A stretch of DNA of 64,000 nucleotides. Source: Cheiracanthium punctorium. Taxonomy: Eukaryota; Arthropoda; Arachnida; Araneae; Cheiracanthiidae. The stretch is taken from assembly GCA_038373885.1 (NCBI GenBank), contig JAWZYV010001829.1, positions 682,001-746,000 on the forward strand, given 5' to 3'. A program made the position numbers and the translations under genes. The notes beneath the pieces were generated by a model. That model was not told where the DNA came from and made no database searches. It saw nothing but the letters and a program-made list of their open reading frames with translations. Below are positions 53,121 to 62,983 of this stretch, in pieces; position 1 is the stretch's first letter; each line of letters starts with the position of its first letter.

Positions 53121-54431
53121 ACGAGGTTTGTCTTAAAAGTTCGGTGAATGGCATTAGAAAAGAAGCAAAACAGAAGATACAAACAAATTACCTTCATTGG
53201 CCTTCAAAGTAATCCCCATTGTACCCAACACACTTTTGACAACGTTCATAAAGCTTCTGAAAACTGTCAGAAAATGCCTCTGTCGTAATCGATCGCAGGA
53301 CGGATGTCACACGTCCTTGGATGGCCGTCATGTCCGCAAAACGTGGCCCATTTAGGACTTCCTTCCTGCGGGGAAACAGAAAGAAGTCCGCAGCTACCAT
53401 ATCAGGGGAATACGGTGCATGATCGAGTACAGTTACGCGACGCTGAGCCAAGAATTGGCGCACGCGGATTCCAGAATGAGCAGGCGCGTTACCGTGCAGC
53501 AGGACCTACTGCCCAGTCCATGATCAAATGTGGCCGAACACGCCGGATGCGTCGTAGCAACCGTTTCAAAACTTCCTCGTAGAATGCGGCGTTCACGGTT
53601 TGAACCACAGGAACGAATTATTAATGGATGATTCCATCGTTGTCGAAGAAGGCGATCAGCATTGTCTTGACCTTGGACTTTTGACAGCGATACTTTTTGG
53701 GTTGCAGGGAAGACGGTGAACGCCATTCCATCGATTGTCGCTTGGAATCTGGATCGAACTAGTAGTAGCATTTCTCATCTCATTGTGATGATGGCTCGCA
53801 GAAAGGATGGATCCCGATCACATATGGAAATGAAATCTCCAGCGACTTCCATCCGTTTTGCTTTCTGATCGTCTGTCAGTATGTGCGGCACAAATCGAGA
53901 ACAGATCTTCCTCTTACCCAAATTTTCGCGGACGATGGTGCGAACCGTCTCCTCTACAATGCCTAATTCCTCCCCCATCAATCGTAGGGTCAGTAGCCGA
54001 TCTCTTGCCAGCATGTTTCGTACTCGCTCTATCATGTCTGGTGTTCTGCTTGTCGACGGCCGACAAGCCCGACCGTGTCCTCAGTCGTTTTCTTGCCGTC
54101 GCGAAAACGTTTGAACCAGTCGTAAACACATTTTCTGCCCACGGTTTCCGTTCTGTACACTTGCACCAGCATTCCATGTGCCTCCGTAGCCGTTTTTCCC
54201 AATTTGTAACAGAACTTGATGTTCAGTCGTTGCTCCATTGCACGGTGACACTACCTCTCACACTGACTACGTTCGACTGCCCGTAGCGGGTTTTCCCATG
54301 ACAGCCACGAGGCTTCCAGCTAGGTGGCGCTCCTTGACATGTCTCTGGATCTTCATGTGCAAGCGCATGCGCGTAGTACATGTTGCCGTTGAGATATCGG
54401 ACCATTCGCCGGGGTTTTTAGACACACTTCG
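53121..54431 (-). mobile_element. Near-full-length mariner element (1311 bp)
   Basis: The termini CGAGGTTTGTCTTAAAAG and, inverted, CGAAGTGTGTCTAAAAACC match at most of about 30 positions. TA flanks both (53119-53120, 54432-54433). The length is that of a standard mariner, with one transposase gene on the minus strand. TIR mismatches and gene lesions show it is old and inactive. Confidence 0.92.
53194..54240 (-). pseudogene. Mariner transposase, multiply frameshifted
   Basis: N-terminal frame 54238-54032: 'EQRLNIKFCYKLGKTATE' and 'CVYDWFKRFRDGK', the HTH DNA-binding region. The next frame, 54035-53775, holds 'IERVRNMLARDRLLTLR' and the second HTH 'EELGIVEETVRTIV'. The catalytic part follows in other frames: a 'DE' near 53770 that fits motif GDET, 'SKRQSMEW' and an altered second-aspartate block near 53520. 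The frame 53463-53194 gives 'VLDHAPYSPDMVAADFFLF' with the third aspartate. At least three frameshifts and a stop break it. Family lengths of about 345 residues agree with the span. Confidence 0.9.
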
Positions 54432-54433
54432 TA

Positions 54434-55079
54434 TGCGGTAGCTGTTTTCTGCTTTCTTCGCTCACGAAAGGTTCCTCTGCCGCCGTTCTAAGGAATACGT
54501 CAACTGTCGCTAGTGCAGTTCATTCAGGTTTCAGGAGTTGCACCGAAGAGACATCATCTGAATTGTTAAAAAATTTCAAACTTATATTTTTAAAGTTTTT
54601 TTTCTATTGGTTAGTGTTCTAGTACTGACACAGCATACTGAGAAATTGTTCTGTGTGGGTCCGCAGATTTTAATGTACATTTTCCACGTATTATTTGTTA
54701 CAATAAAGTTACTTGGTGTATTTCAGCGGCCGGCTGATGTCAGAAATTGCTGAGCTCATCAACATGATTGTTTATGTCAAAGGAATCAAACTTTATTTTT
54801 ACAGAATGACAAAAAGAAATGGCTCGGAACGCCTCAACGATTCAAAGAATAAGGCAGTGGGGAAGAAAACAGATTAACTCTATGGGGAAGAAAAAAGATT
54901 TTCAGTAAGTATCCCGCAACGACATAGCCAATCACTCTCATTTCCCTTCAGTAGCAGCTACGCGACGGCTACTATCAATGTTCAAGATTGGTCAGGATCG
55001 CATTAGCGGTCTCGGAGAAGCAGGCGATGAAATGCAGCAACATTTAATCATTCACGTTCATCAATGGATTTATCAGCGG
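54434..55079. other. No gene seen
   Basis: No coding, RNA or TIR signal that I can support between the mariner and the hAT element at 55087. Confidence 0.5.
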
Positions 55080-55086
55080 CTATACC

Positions 55087-55258
55087 CATGGTCACCGGCA
55101 GTATAGGGCAAAGAGGGGCGATGGCCCCCCTGGATTTTTGTATGCAGTGTTTTCCCTTCTTTGCTCTTTCTAACATGGTAAACATACGTTGAAGTAGTCT
55201 TTGCCCTCCCCTGGAGTAGTCTTTGCTCCCCCTGGGAAATATTCTGCCGGCGCCCATG
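55087..55258. mobile_element. Small hAT element (172 bp)
   Basis: Left end CATGGTCACCGGCAGTAT and right end, inverted, CATGGGCGCCGGCAGAATAT. CTATACC flanks both sides (55080-55086, 55259-55265); one more base, C, is ambiguous between target and element, so the duplication is 7-8 bp. Related to 49806-50057. The apparent minus-strand frame across it is a shadow of the repeat. Confidence 0.78.
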
Positions 55259-55265
55259 CTATACC

Positions 55266-56202
55266 CCAGTAACAAGATCGATCATTACCATCTCGCATTA
55301 GTACACAGGCAACTAGAAACAGCAACGGGACAAATTTAATTGGCTGCTGAGCCCTTCGTTTTTAAAAACACCGGTTTTAATATTAATTATGTCGTTAATT
55401 AGAGATATTAAAGCCCCAAATTCTTTTAGTATTGTGTATTTGTCAATTACAGCCGTATCATGCTCACGTGCTGAGGCTCCCTGACGTTTCGTTTTATCGT
55501 ACTTGAGTAATCAATGGGAATCTTTGTCCCGTTGCTGTTTCTAATCACTTTAATTTAGTGCCATGGCCACTATCACTGAGCCAGATTTGGAGACGATCTA
55601 ATATGCTGTCTCGAATGTGCAAGCGAACAAAAATCGTAACATTCAGTTATAAAGATTTACTTTGCCTTCGGCTACGCTTAGCAATTAGTGTCTGTACAGA
55701 CATTTTTAATCCACCGAACCTGCCGAGAATGTTGTTAGAGCACTCGCTACCAAAGAATTGTGTGAAGAAAGTTAACCACCGTCTAACTTCTAATAACTGA
55801 GGGATAACAAAGACCGGCGTGGTTAAATAAACCATTGCATGTATGCATATACTCAATTGCTAGACATTCTTTATTTTGACAATTTCTGTTTGGGAAGATT
55901 TTGCATTGCTTGATGCTGACCGGTGGAAGTTCTTGCCTGATCATCAGACTGTGGCGTCAACGACTGACTAACAACTGTAGGGGAGAAACACACTTCCGAA
56001 AATGGTTGTTTAACAAGCTACATATCGACATTGACTTGAAATAACTAAAACTTTGTAAAATAGCACACAGGAAAGGTGCTCATCAGTCTGAACGAGTATT
56101 TCGGCCGATTTCTCAAAAACAGAATAGGAAGAATTAATTCCTTTCTAATTGTATTACGCACTCTTTTGCTTGTACGTCAGCAAAATTTTCTAAGATTCTA
56201 AT
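55266..56202. other. No gene seen
   Basis: Opposed short frames at 55558-55800 and 55647-55856 overlap and neither has a motif. No element borders are visible. Confidence 0.5.
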
Positions 56203-56520
56203 GGGGCCGTGGTAGCCCAGTGGTTAAGGCGTTGGAGTCGTAACCGGAAGGTTGCGGGTTCGATACCGGCGTACCACTAAAGACCACCATGTACATGCGG
56301 TGTACGTGCACGTTAAATCCGTGGTTGCGAAAGTCCTCTCGGCGGTCGCTAGCAGTTTCAGAGGGGTGCCAATATTCAGAAGTCCTCCACCTTCTGATGA
56401 GGTTCCAAATTGTGGCGGGAAATTCCGGGAAGGACGTATATGTAGCTCTAAGCGACACATTCAGTGACGCGAGCTGTCCTCTCCTGGCAATTAAATAAGA
56501 TTCTGATGCTCAGGAATACT
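56203..56520 (+). mobile_element. tRNA-derived SINE copy
   Basis: The head 'ggtagcccagtggttaaggc' is an excellent A-box and GGTTCGATACC an excellent B-box, 44 bp downstream. The acceptor ends do not pair, so it is not a functional tRNA gene. The body 'gtgcacgttaaatccgtggt' and 'gcgaaagtcctctcgg' recalls 'acgtgaatacgcgttagaac' and 'aaagtcctc' of the 52315 copy. Downstream 'agaagtcctccaccttctga' is unique here, so it may be a subfamily. Confidence 0.7.
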
Positions 56521-57852
56521 CCAACATCCTTAACGGTGTATTAAAAAAAATCATTCGCTTTTTCAAATCGAAAAGGCGCTTGCTTGCTTGCTTTTTTTTT
56601 TTTTTTTTTTTTTAAAGATAGAATATCCACCACTATCTACTTAGCAGCACTTCAATAATATAATTTGAATTCTTAGTAAGGGCCGTATCAGCCGTGAGGC
56701 AACAGGGGCGCGAGTATTATTCCCTCCCCCCAACAAACAAAAAAGAAAGCGGGAAGGTTGGCAGCTACGCATTTTATATGATAAGAATTTACCTAGCATA
56801 GAGATTTATATCTTATTTTGGTCTTATACGGAATCCAGTGAATCTGCCCAAATCCAGTAATTTCGACCAAGCATATTGGCTTTATGTATAACTTAATGGT
56901 TCGTGTACTTGAGAAGCTATCTGTCTGTTTCAACAAACTGATTTCGATATAATTACACCATTTTTCGATGACCTACATTCTATCGATATTTTTAGATTTT
57001 TACGATAAGATCACTACTGAGATAGCGCGTGGCTGAATACACACACTCAGATACCGCTTTATTGATTTTCTTCTTATTTTATCCCTTTTTTTATATAACA
57101 GGGAATCGAGATTAGAAAGTAATATACAGGGTCGCTCCATATGACTGTGCAAGCTTGGCCCAAGCACAGAGCGCCCCCACTAAGCAGGAACATAATAATA
57201 AAACGTCCCAAAACCGAAAAAATATAATTTAAATTTGAAAAATAATTGGAATACTTTCAGACTATAAATAAGCTTTACACAGGGTAGGGCCAAATTCATG
57301 GGCTAAACTTCAAAGGCAGGTAAAATACATATAAAGAAGCATTATTCGTATAGCGACGTGGAGTGGCAAATGAAAAGTACCCTGTGGTTTCAGCAAGATC
57401 AGGCTCCACCCATACCCGCATTGATGTGAGTAATTGTTTCAGCACTACGCACTGTACTTTTGTATCCATATTTACGTCTATACTTTTCAGTGAACGATCA
57501 GAAATGAAAAGTATAGTCGGAAAAACGTGGAATGCGGATTTAATTACTCATGCTATTGTGGAAATAAGTGGAGCTGCATTGGTGTTGAAACCATATTGCA
57601 GTTTTCAATACCGACCCCACACTGCTTTAAGAAAAAGGCTTCTTTATCTTACATAACCATTACAAATTTGGTCTAGAATTGTGTCTAACCAACCAATACC
57701 AGCTATAGCAGAGGAGCCCATAATGCTAATTGGGGATTCACTCGAGCGTCGTGAGGACCTATTAGATTCTGTAGTTTAGATAATAAGAAGAATAAAAAGT
57801 TATATAATGTGTCCTTTCAGTGGTGGGGGAAGCGTATACAGACCTTCAAAGA

Positions 57853-57884
<32 letters not shown>

Positions 57885-58121
57885 CAGTTACATGGAGATA
57901 CTCGAGCGCGTCAAATATTGATAGTTTAGATGCCCCAGCGTGTCTTTGATACCAAAGGTATGTTCATCTGCCGACATGCGTGATGGGGGTGGCCATCCGG
58001 AAGGGTAGAAAATAGAAAAAAAAAATTATTTTTTCGGGCGCGTCAGATATTCAGAGGGGATGTTAATTGAACCCTAAAAATGCTCCCATTAAAAAGGCTG
58101 CTGTTTCAGAAGTGACGCAAG
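56521..58121. other. No gene; poly(A) and relic ends
   Basis: T-run at 56591-56613 and A-run at 57856-57884. 'ggttggcagctacg' at 56757-56770 is a lone end of the 11275 family, and 'acaggggcgcgag' near 56701 a possible hAT end. The 97-codon plus frame at 57363-57656 has no recognisable domain. Confidence 0.45.
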
Positions 58122-58222
58122 TGTTGCGGAATTATTCTGCTACTCCTGGGGTTCGTCGTTCTAAAGTCCAGTTGGTGTAAAAAGTTCAAGTAAAAAGTCA
58201 CTTGTCAGGATGGAACACAAAC

Positions 58223-58228
58223 TTTATT
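58223..58228 (-). terminator. AATAAA polyadenylation signal in the LTR
   Basis: TTTATT on the plus strand reads AATAAA on the element's sense strand. It is about 330 nt downstream of the inferred start site, so R would be roughly 350 nt and U5 about 85-100 nt. Confidence 0.55.
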
Positions 58229-58552
58229 TCTTCTAGAACTTCGTAGAACAATCAGCTGTACACAATACACAAGCACAATCTAGCAGTAACGTGCTTTTAA
58301 CAGTTCGCTTAGATCAGAAGTTCTCACAAATGCTGTATTGCTCACACAAAATAAGTCACTTTCACAGGCAAAAAATTAGTGAAAATATACGAGAAATAAC
58401 ACTAACAGTCTCTCAAGACTCAGCGATGAAGAATTTACACACAGCACTTTGAAAACAGCTTCGTAAAGCAAGCTAAAACACAGCTTCTATAGCACTATCA
58501 ATTAATTCACAAGCGTACTGAGAGCTCTTCACACATCGAGCGTTCAACTCGC

Positions 58553-58586
58553 ACTGACTCCGGGGCGATACCCGCTTCTATAAATA
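58553..58586 (-). promoter_or_regulatory. LTR core promoter: TATA box and Inr
   Basis: Sense strand TATTTATA (58586-58579) is followed by the arthropod-type initiator TCAGTG with its A at 58555. The distance from the first T of the TATA box to that A is 31 nt, the canonical spacing. Transcription would therefore start near 58555 in this LTR. Confidence 0.6.
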
Positions 58587-58739
58587 GCCGACGCAGGAGG
58601 TACAAGAGGTTTCCAGAAAAGTCAATTTCTCGAGGGTTCTACATAAAGCGAGAATTTTGATTACGTCATAGAAGAGAAATGTTAGGTTATTATGCGTTTT
58701 TAATGCAGGAAAAACAACTTCCAGGCCCCATTGGGAAAA

Positions 58740-58826
58740 TCGCGCCAAATGACCAAAAAGTCGCCAAGCTTGGCGACTTTTGGCGAAATATCGCCAAATT
58801 TGGCGCCAAAAATAAGTCCTCAAAAG
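58740..58826. repeat. GGCGA/TCGCC palindromic block in U3
   Basis: Nested inverted motifs ('aagtcgccaagcttggcgac', 'tttggcgaaatatcgccaaa', 'tttggcgcc') occupy under 90 bp of U3. Diverged relatives at 9455-9545, 12061-12200, 15415-15545 and 22170-22250 trace other copies of the same LTR lineage. They may act as factor-binding sites, which is inference. Confidence 0.55.
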
Positions 58827-59036
58827 TGAAGAGATCTAAGCTCTAGGACTAATATTTCTCGAGTTTTCTAGAAGCCCATAGAAAAACATATGGGAAAGCG
58901 AAACCTCCGTATCTCCGGTTCTAATTGGCCGATTTTGATGCAACAAAAAGCAAAATTTATCTATTTGAAGCGTAGAATACGAATTTTAAACCATTTTAAG
59001 CCCCAGAGCAGCGGGTTGCCCCGAAAATTCGTAACA

Positions 59037-59049
59037 TTGCCCCCTTCCC
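59037..59049 (-). promoter_or_regulatory. Polypurine tract
   Basis: The sense strand reads GGGAAGGGGGCAA directly before the LTR's TGTTACG. In LTR retrotransposons this purine run resists RNase H and primes plus-strand DNA synthesis. Its position fixes the inner border of the 3' LTR. Confidence 0.75.
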
Positions 59050-59406
59050 AAGGACTGCACGTCCCGGGCAGTACAATCCCCAGTTAGGAGGTCTCACAAA
59101 TATCTGCAGTGTATAACCATTATCAGGATCTTAACAACATAATTCAAGCAAATAATCAATAAACACAGTAAGCAAATGCACTCTAATAAATAAATAAAAT
59201 ACATAATAAACAATTACACTAATAAGTAATCAATGTAATAAACAATTACACATTAGTAAAAACCAATATATTACAAATATGTACACTAAACATGGCGTAA
59301 GTGGTGAGAGAAAGAGAGTTGAAGAAAGAGGAAGAGAAGAGAAAGACAGGAAAGGAATGAGACGTGAAAGAAAAGAGGAATTACGCCATAGTGACCATAG
59401 TCTGAG
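59050..59406 (-). other. Gypsy 3' non-coding region
   Basis: Between the end of the integrase C-terminal segment and the polypurine tract. Contains 'aataaacaatta(c)' type repeats at 59190-59260 and a purine-rich plus-strand block at 59310-59390. No env-like frame is present. Confidence 0.6.
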
Positions 59407-59649
59407 CTAATTACAACCGCGGTAGATGGCTAGCCGATCGTAATGTACAACTCTTGGCTTCGAGTTTGGTGACTTACGAATCCGTACGATGACGTCATTC
59501 AGCCGGTTTAGGACTGTGTAAGGACCGTCCCACGGCGATTGCAGCTTGGGAGACAGGCCTTTCCGTCGAGTAGGATTCCATAGCCAAACTTTGTCACCTG
59601 CGTTGAACTCGTGTCCCGTAGCCTTCGTGTCGTAGCGAGTCTTCATCTT
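59407..59649 (-). pseudogene. Gypsy integrase C-terminal GPY/F segment
   Basis: In the same frame as pol but after its TAA stop (59652-59650). The 79-codon segment has 'GDKVWLWNPTRRKGLSPKL' and 'SPWDGPYTVLNRLND', the GPY/F module, and ends 'YDRLAIYRG' near a natural stop. In the intact enzyme this part follows the catalytic core directly and helps bind DNA or chromatin. Being cut off by the stop, it would be made only by readthrough. Confidence 0.85.
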
Positions 59650-62298
59650 TTAAGTGTTCAGGTTGATCCGCTCCCGAGCAAAATGATGTACATCTTCAAA
59701 CCGTGCCCGAAGGTTTTCCACGTACTCTTCTGGCGATGAAGGCGCATCTGGAGGGCGGCCGAACACTAGATCGGCGGGAAGACGAAGATCTCTGCCGAAC
59801 AGCATCTGGGAAGGTGTGAAGCCGGTAGTCTCATGCACGGCACTCCTATAGGCCAGCAGGAACAGGGGGAGTTTCTTGTCCCAGTCCTCTTGATTCCTAG
59901 ATACCAGGAGCGAGAGGTTGTTCAAAATTGTACGATTGAACCTCTCCACCATGCCGTCGGATTGTGGGTGTAAAGGCGTAGTCTGGGTTTTGTCCATTCC
60001 GAGAAGTTGGCATAGTCCTTTAAAGACTGCAGAGGTAAAGTTCGTTCCTTGGTCGGAATAAAGTTGCAGAGGGGTTCCATATCTGGAAATCCATTCTTGC
60101 ACCAGTACCTCTGCTACGGTTGTAGCTTCTTGATCGGGAATAGGAAACGCTTCGGGCCATTTAGAAAAGTAGTCAATGACAACTAGGATGTATTTGTTGC
60201 CATCCGAAGTTCGCGGAAGAGGTCCCAAGATGTCGAGGGCAATCCTCTCAAAAGGCGCTCCTACATTATAACGATGTAGTCTTCCACGGCTTCGTTTCTT
60301 CGGGCCTTTACGGGCGGCACAGGCGTCACAAGCTTGACACCACTTTTCGACGTCGCCTCGAGCCCTAACCCAGTAGAAGCGCTCGCGAACCTTCTGCAGG
60401 GTCTTATTTACGCCAAAATGGCCTCCAGTTAAGCCATTATGAAGTTCTTCTAGAACCTTCGGAATCCTCGAACGAGGGAGTACTAACTGCCATCGGAGCA
60501 TCTTGCCGTCGTCCGACTCCCATTTACGATACAGGACTCCATTCCTCAGGCGAAGCGAATCCCATAAAGCCCAGTACTGTTTTGTTGCCGGACTGTAAGA
60601 TGATATTTCTTGCCAACTGGGCTTAGCGCTGGATTTTTCCATAAATTCTACAATAGGTTTGATGTCGCTGTCTGCTAATTGGTCCGCCCGAACATTTTCG
60701 TCACTCCAGGGATCTTGAGATGATGCTGATGATGTAACTTGGCGGACAACGGGATGTTTCAGATGGTAATTTTTCTCTGCCCTAGAGCAATAGCGACAAC
60801 TGTCTATGCAGGGCCTTCTCGACAACGCATCTGCATTTCCATGAGATGACCCTTTCCGATGACGTATCTCGATGTCATATTCTTGTAATCGCTGTATCCA
60901 CCTGGCTATTTGGCCCTCTGGATTCTTGAAATTTAGAAGCCAGGTTAAAGAGGCATGGTCCGTTCGGAGCAGGAACTTTCGGCCGTACAGGTAATGATGG
61001 AAGTGCTCCACGGCCTTAATGATAGCAAGGAGTTCCTTTCTCGTAACACAATAGTTACGTTCTGCCTTTGAAAGGCATTTGCTCCAGTAAGCAATGACGT
61101 GTTCTTGGCCATCTATCTCCTGGGACAAAACTGCCCCGACACTCTCCTTACTCGCGTCTGTGTCGAGGATAAATGGCTTATCAGGGTGAGGATACGACAA
61201 GATCGGCGAAGATGTTAAAGCCGTCTTCAGTTCGTTGAATGCGTCTTCACATTCCTCAGTCCATAGAAATTTCTGTCCAGTCTCGGTCAATTTGTGAAGA
61301 GGTCTTGCAATTTGAGAAAAGCCCTTCACGAATTTTCGATAGTAAGTACACAGACCGAGAAAACTTCTTAAGTCGTGGATATTCTCGGGACGACTCCAGT
61401 TCTGGACTGCGGACGTCTTTTCGGGATCGGTTCGGACTCCGTGGGCGGATATTATGTGCCCGAGGTAACGTACTTCCCGACGAAACAAATTGCACTTCGA
61501 TGGACTTAGTTTCAAGTTTGCCTCTTTTAATTTCTGCAGTACCTTTCGAATGTTCTCGAGATGCTCTTCGAAAGTCCTTCCGACGATGATGATATCGTCC
61601 AAATAGACGAGACATGCTTCGTAGGAGAGTCCTCTCAACACTGTCTCCATCAGACGCTCGAATGTAGCCGGTGCGTTGCAGAGTCCAAAAGGCATAACTT
61701 TGAACTGCCACAATCCTTGTCCCGTGGTGAACGCAGTCTTTTCACGGTCATCGGGATGGATTTCTACTTGCCAGTAGCCACTCTTGAGATCCAGAGTGGA
61801 GAACCATTCGTTTCCCGATAAAGTGTCGAATGTGTCGTCTATCCTGGGAAGAGGGTAGCTGTCTTTCTTGGTAATGTCATTCAGACGTCTATAGTCAACG
61901 CAGAACCGGGTGGAACCATCTTTCTTTCGGACCAAAACAATCGGCGAGGCCCACGGACTAGTCGATGGCTCGATGACGTCATCACGCTGCATCTCCTCTA
62001 AAAGTCTGCTCACCTCTTCTTGCTTAGCAAACGGCAGCCGCCTAGGATGTTGCTTGATGGGAGAATGGCTGCTTGTGTCTATTCTATGTTGCGTTAACCT
62101 CGTACGGCCAAAGTCACCGGAAGTACGAGAGAAGAGGTCTTCAAATTCAGCTATTACTTTCTCTGCAGCGCTTTTCTGTTCTGCCGTTAACTCCACGTCT
62201 TGTAATAATTCCTTCGTCAGGCACTCGGAAGATTTAGCTGTCGTTTGGTTGATGTTCATTAATGCAGGTAACAGGAGTGCATGTCGCCAACACTTCAT
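59650..62298 (-). CDS. pol: Ty3/gypsy pol: reverse transcriptase, RNase H, integrase (882 codons)
   Basis: Domains in order: RT with 'FCVDYRRLND' (residues 132-141), 'MPFGLCNAPATFE' (202-214) and the catalytic YLDD (232-235). RNase H follows with D381, E422, D447 and D490. Then comes the integrase zinc finger H620, H627, C654, C657 and the integrase core D689, D749, E785 with the D-35-E spacing. All key residues are intact. The frame starts at an ATG 65 nt before the protease frame ends, in the +1 frame relative to it, and closes at a TAA just before the GPY/F module. The linker 'ALMNINQTTAKS' suggests that the natural protein is a protease-RT fusion. It copies RNA to DNA and inserts it. Confidence 0.93.
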   Translation of the reverse strand: MKCWRHALLLPALMNINQTTAKSSECLTKELLQDVELTAEQKSAAEKVIAEFEDLFSRTSGDFGRTRLTQHRIDTSSHSPIKQHPRRLPFAKQEEVSRLLEEMQRDDVIEPSTSPWASPIVLVRKKDGSTRFCVDYRRLNDITKKDSYPLPRIDDTFDTLSGNEWFSTLDLKSGYWQVEIHPDDREKTAFTTGQGLWQFKVMPFGLCNAPATFERLMETVLRGLSYEACLVYLDDIIIVGRTFEEHLENIRKVLQKLKEANLKLSPSKCNLFRREVRYLGHIISAHGVRTDPEKTSAVQNWSRPENIHDLRSFLGLCTYYRKFVKGFSQIARPLHKLTETGQKFLWTEECEDAFNELKTALTSSPILSYPHPDKPFILDTDASKESVGAVLSQEIDGQEHVIAYWSKCLSKAERNYCVTRKELLAIIKAVEHFHHYLYGRKFLLRTDHASLTWLLNFKNPEGQIARWIQRLQEYDIEIRHRKGSSHGNADALSRRPCIDSCRYCSRAEKNYHLKHPVVRQVTSSASSQDPWSDENVRADQLADSDIKPIVEFMEKSSAKPSWQEISSYSPATKQYWALWDSLRLRNGVLYRKWESDDGKMLRWQLVLPRSRIPKVLEELHNGLTGGHFGVNKTLQKVRERFYWVRARGDVEKWCQACDACAARKGPKKRSRGRLHRYNVGAPFERIALDILGPLPRTSDGNKYILVVIDYFSKWPEAFPIPDQEATTVAEVLVQEWISRYGTPLQLYSDQGTNFTSAVFKGLCQLLGMDKTQTTPLHPQSDGMVERFNRTILNNLSLLVSRNQEDWDKKLPLFLLAYRSAVHETTGFTPSQMLFGRDLRLPADLVFGRPPDAPSSPEEYVENLRARFEDVHHFARERINLNT

Positions 62299-62983
62299 TT
62301 TTCTTTATCACCTTCGACTTGTCCGTCACATTTACTACTCTAACTGGGATTTCTGTTCTTGACAAGTCCACAAGTGTTGCTCCCACAAGCACTCCTCTGA
62401 CGGAATCACTATTGCTTGGGTGTTCGATTAATCCAAAACGGAATTTATTGCTTTCTTTTACTGTTCCAGAAATTATGGAATCAGTTCTGGGAGGTAGAGT
62501 GATATCAGTCTGGGCTATTATTTGCTGAACAGGCAAAACAGTTTCATTTCTAATATCGAACGCAGCTATTTCTTCTGAGTCTGAACGAAGCTCATTATTC
62601 TTAAAGTCCAAATTAAATTTGTGTGATTTTAAAAAGTCGAGTCCGAGAATAAAAGAGTCTGTAATATTGGCGACATATACCACATGGTCGTATCTGGCAT
62701 TTCCAAACGTGATTTCTACTTGCGCTTTTCCGCCCACTTCGATCTTGTCTCCTGTCACAGTCTGGAGGGTCAGCGAGGACGGAGTCCAGATAATCTTCAA
62801 ATTTAATTTCTTGGCCAGATCCGTCCTTATGATGGTTACGTTCGCTCCAGTATCAATCACCATGTGGCATGGGGAACCATTAACGTATCCCTGTACGAAG
62901 AGTCCATTACTGCCACCATTCACTGATGAAATCTGCAAGACTTTTAGGTGGGGCTTTTGACTATATGGCAACCTCCGCCCCGC
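62234..62983 (-). CDS. Ty3/gypsy aspartic protease region
   Basis: The frame directly follows the gag TAG in the same phase. It contains 'CHMVIDTGANVTIIR' with the catalytic DTGA, and 'FILGLDFLKSH', the second protease signature (ILGxDFL). A spacer continues to the overlap with pol. No ATG precedes the active site: the apparent start at 62971 is TTG and the first ATG is two codons before the catalytic aspartate. Expression would therefore need readthrough of the gag stop. Protease processes Gag and Pol in particles. The following RT frame is offset by +1. Confidence 0.85.
   Translation of the reverse strand, partial: AGRRLPYSQKPHLKVLQISSVNGGSNGLFVQGYVNGSPCHMVIDTGANVTIIRTDLAKKLNLKIIWTPSSLTLQTVTGDKIEVGGKAQVEITFGNARYDHVVYVANITDSFILGLDFLKSHKFNLDFKNNELRSDSEEIAAFDIRNETVLPVQQIIAQTDITLPPRTDSIISGTVKESNKFRFGLIEHPSNSDSVRGVLVGATLVDLSRTEIPVRVVNVTDKSKVIKKNEVLATCTPVTCINEHQPNDS

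Larger units (their letters stand above)
58122..59036 (-). mobile_element. 3' LTR of a Ty3/gypsy element (915 bp)
   Basis: Bounded by TGTTGCGGAATT on the left and GAAAATTCGTAACA on the right, so the sense-strand LTR is TGTTACG...CGCAACA with the standard TG..CA termini. It lies immediately downstream of a polypurine tract. It contains a TATA box, an Inr-like site and an AATAAA signal in the right order for U3-R-U5. The 5' flank base set is GCAAG (58117-58121), to be compared with the duplication outside the unseen 5' LTR. A related decayed LTR lies at 21775-22250. Confidence 0.78.

Noticed and set aside
53858..54286. 142-codon plus-strand frame
   Set aside because: Antisense shadow of the mariner transposase relic.
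56207..56283. Functional tRNA gene
   Set aside because: A- and B-boxes are excellent, but the acceptor arms do not pair and the sequence continues into a SINE body shared with other copies.
57363..57656. 97-codon plus-strand frame as a gene
   Set aside because: No domain or homologue that I recognise, and no codon or context support.
61239..62362. Plus-strand frames of 86-150 codons
   Set aside because: Antisense shadows of the gypsy pol and protease frames, which carry all the recognisable motifs.
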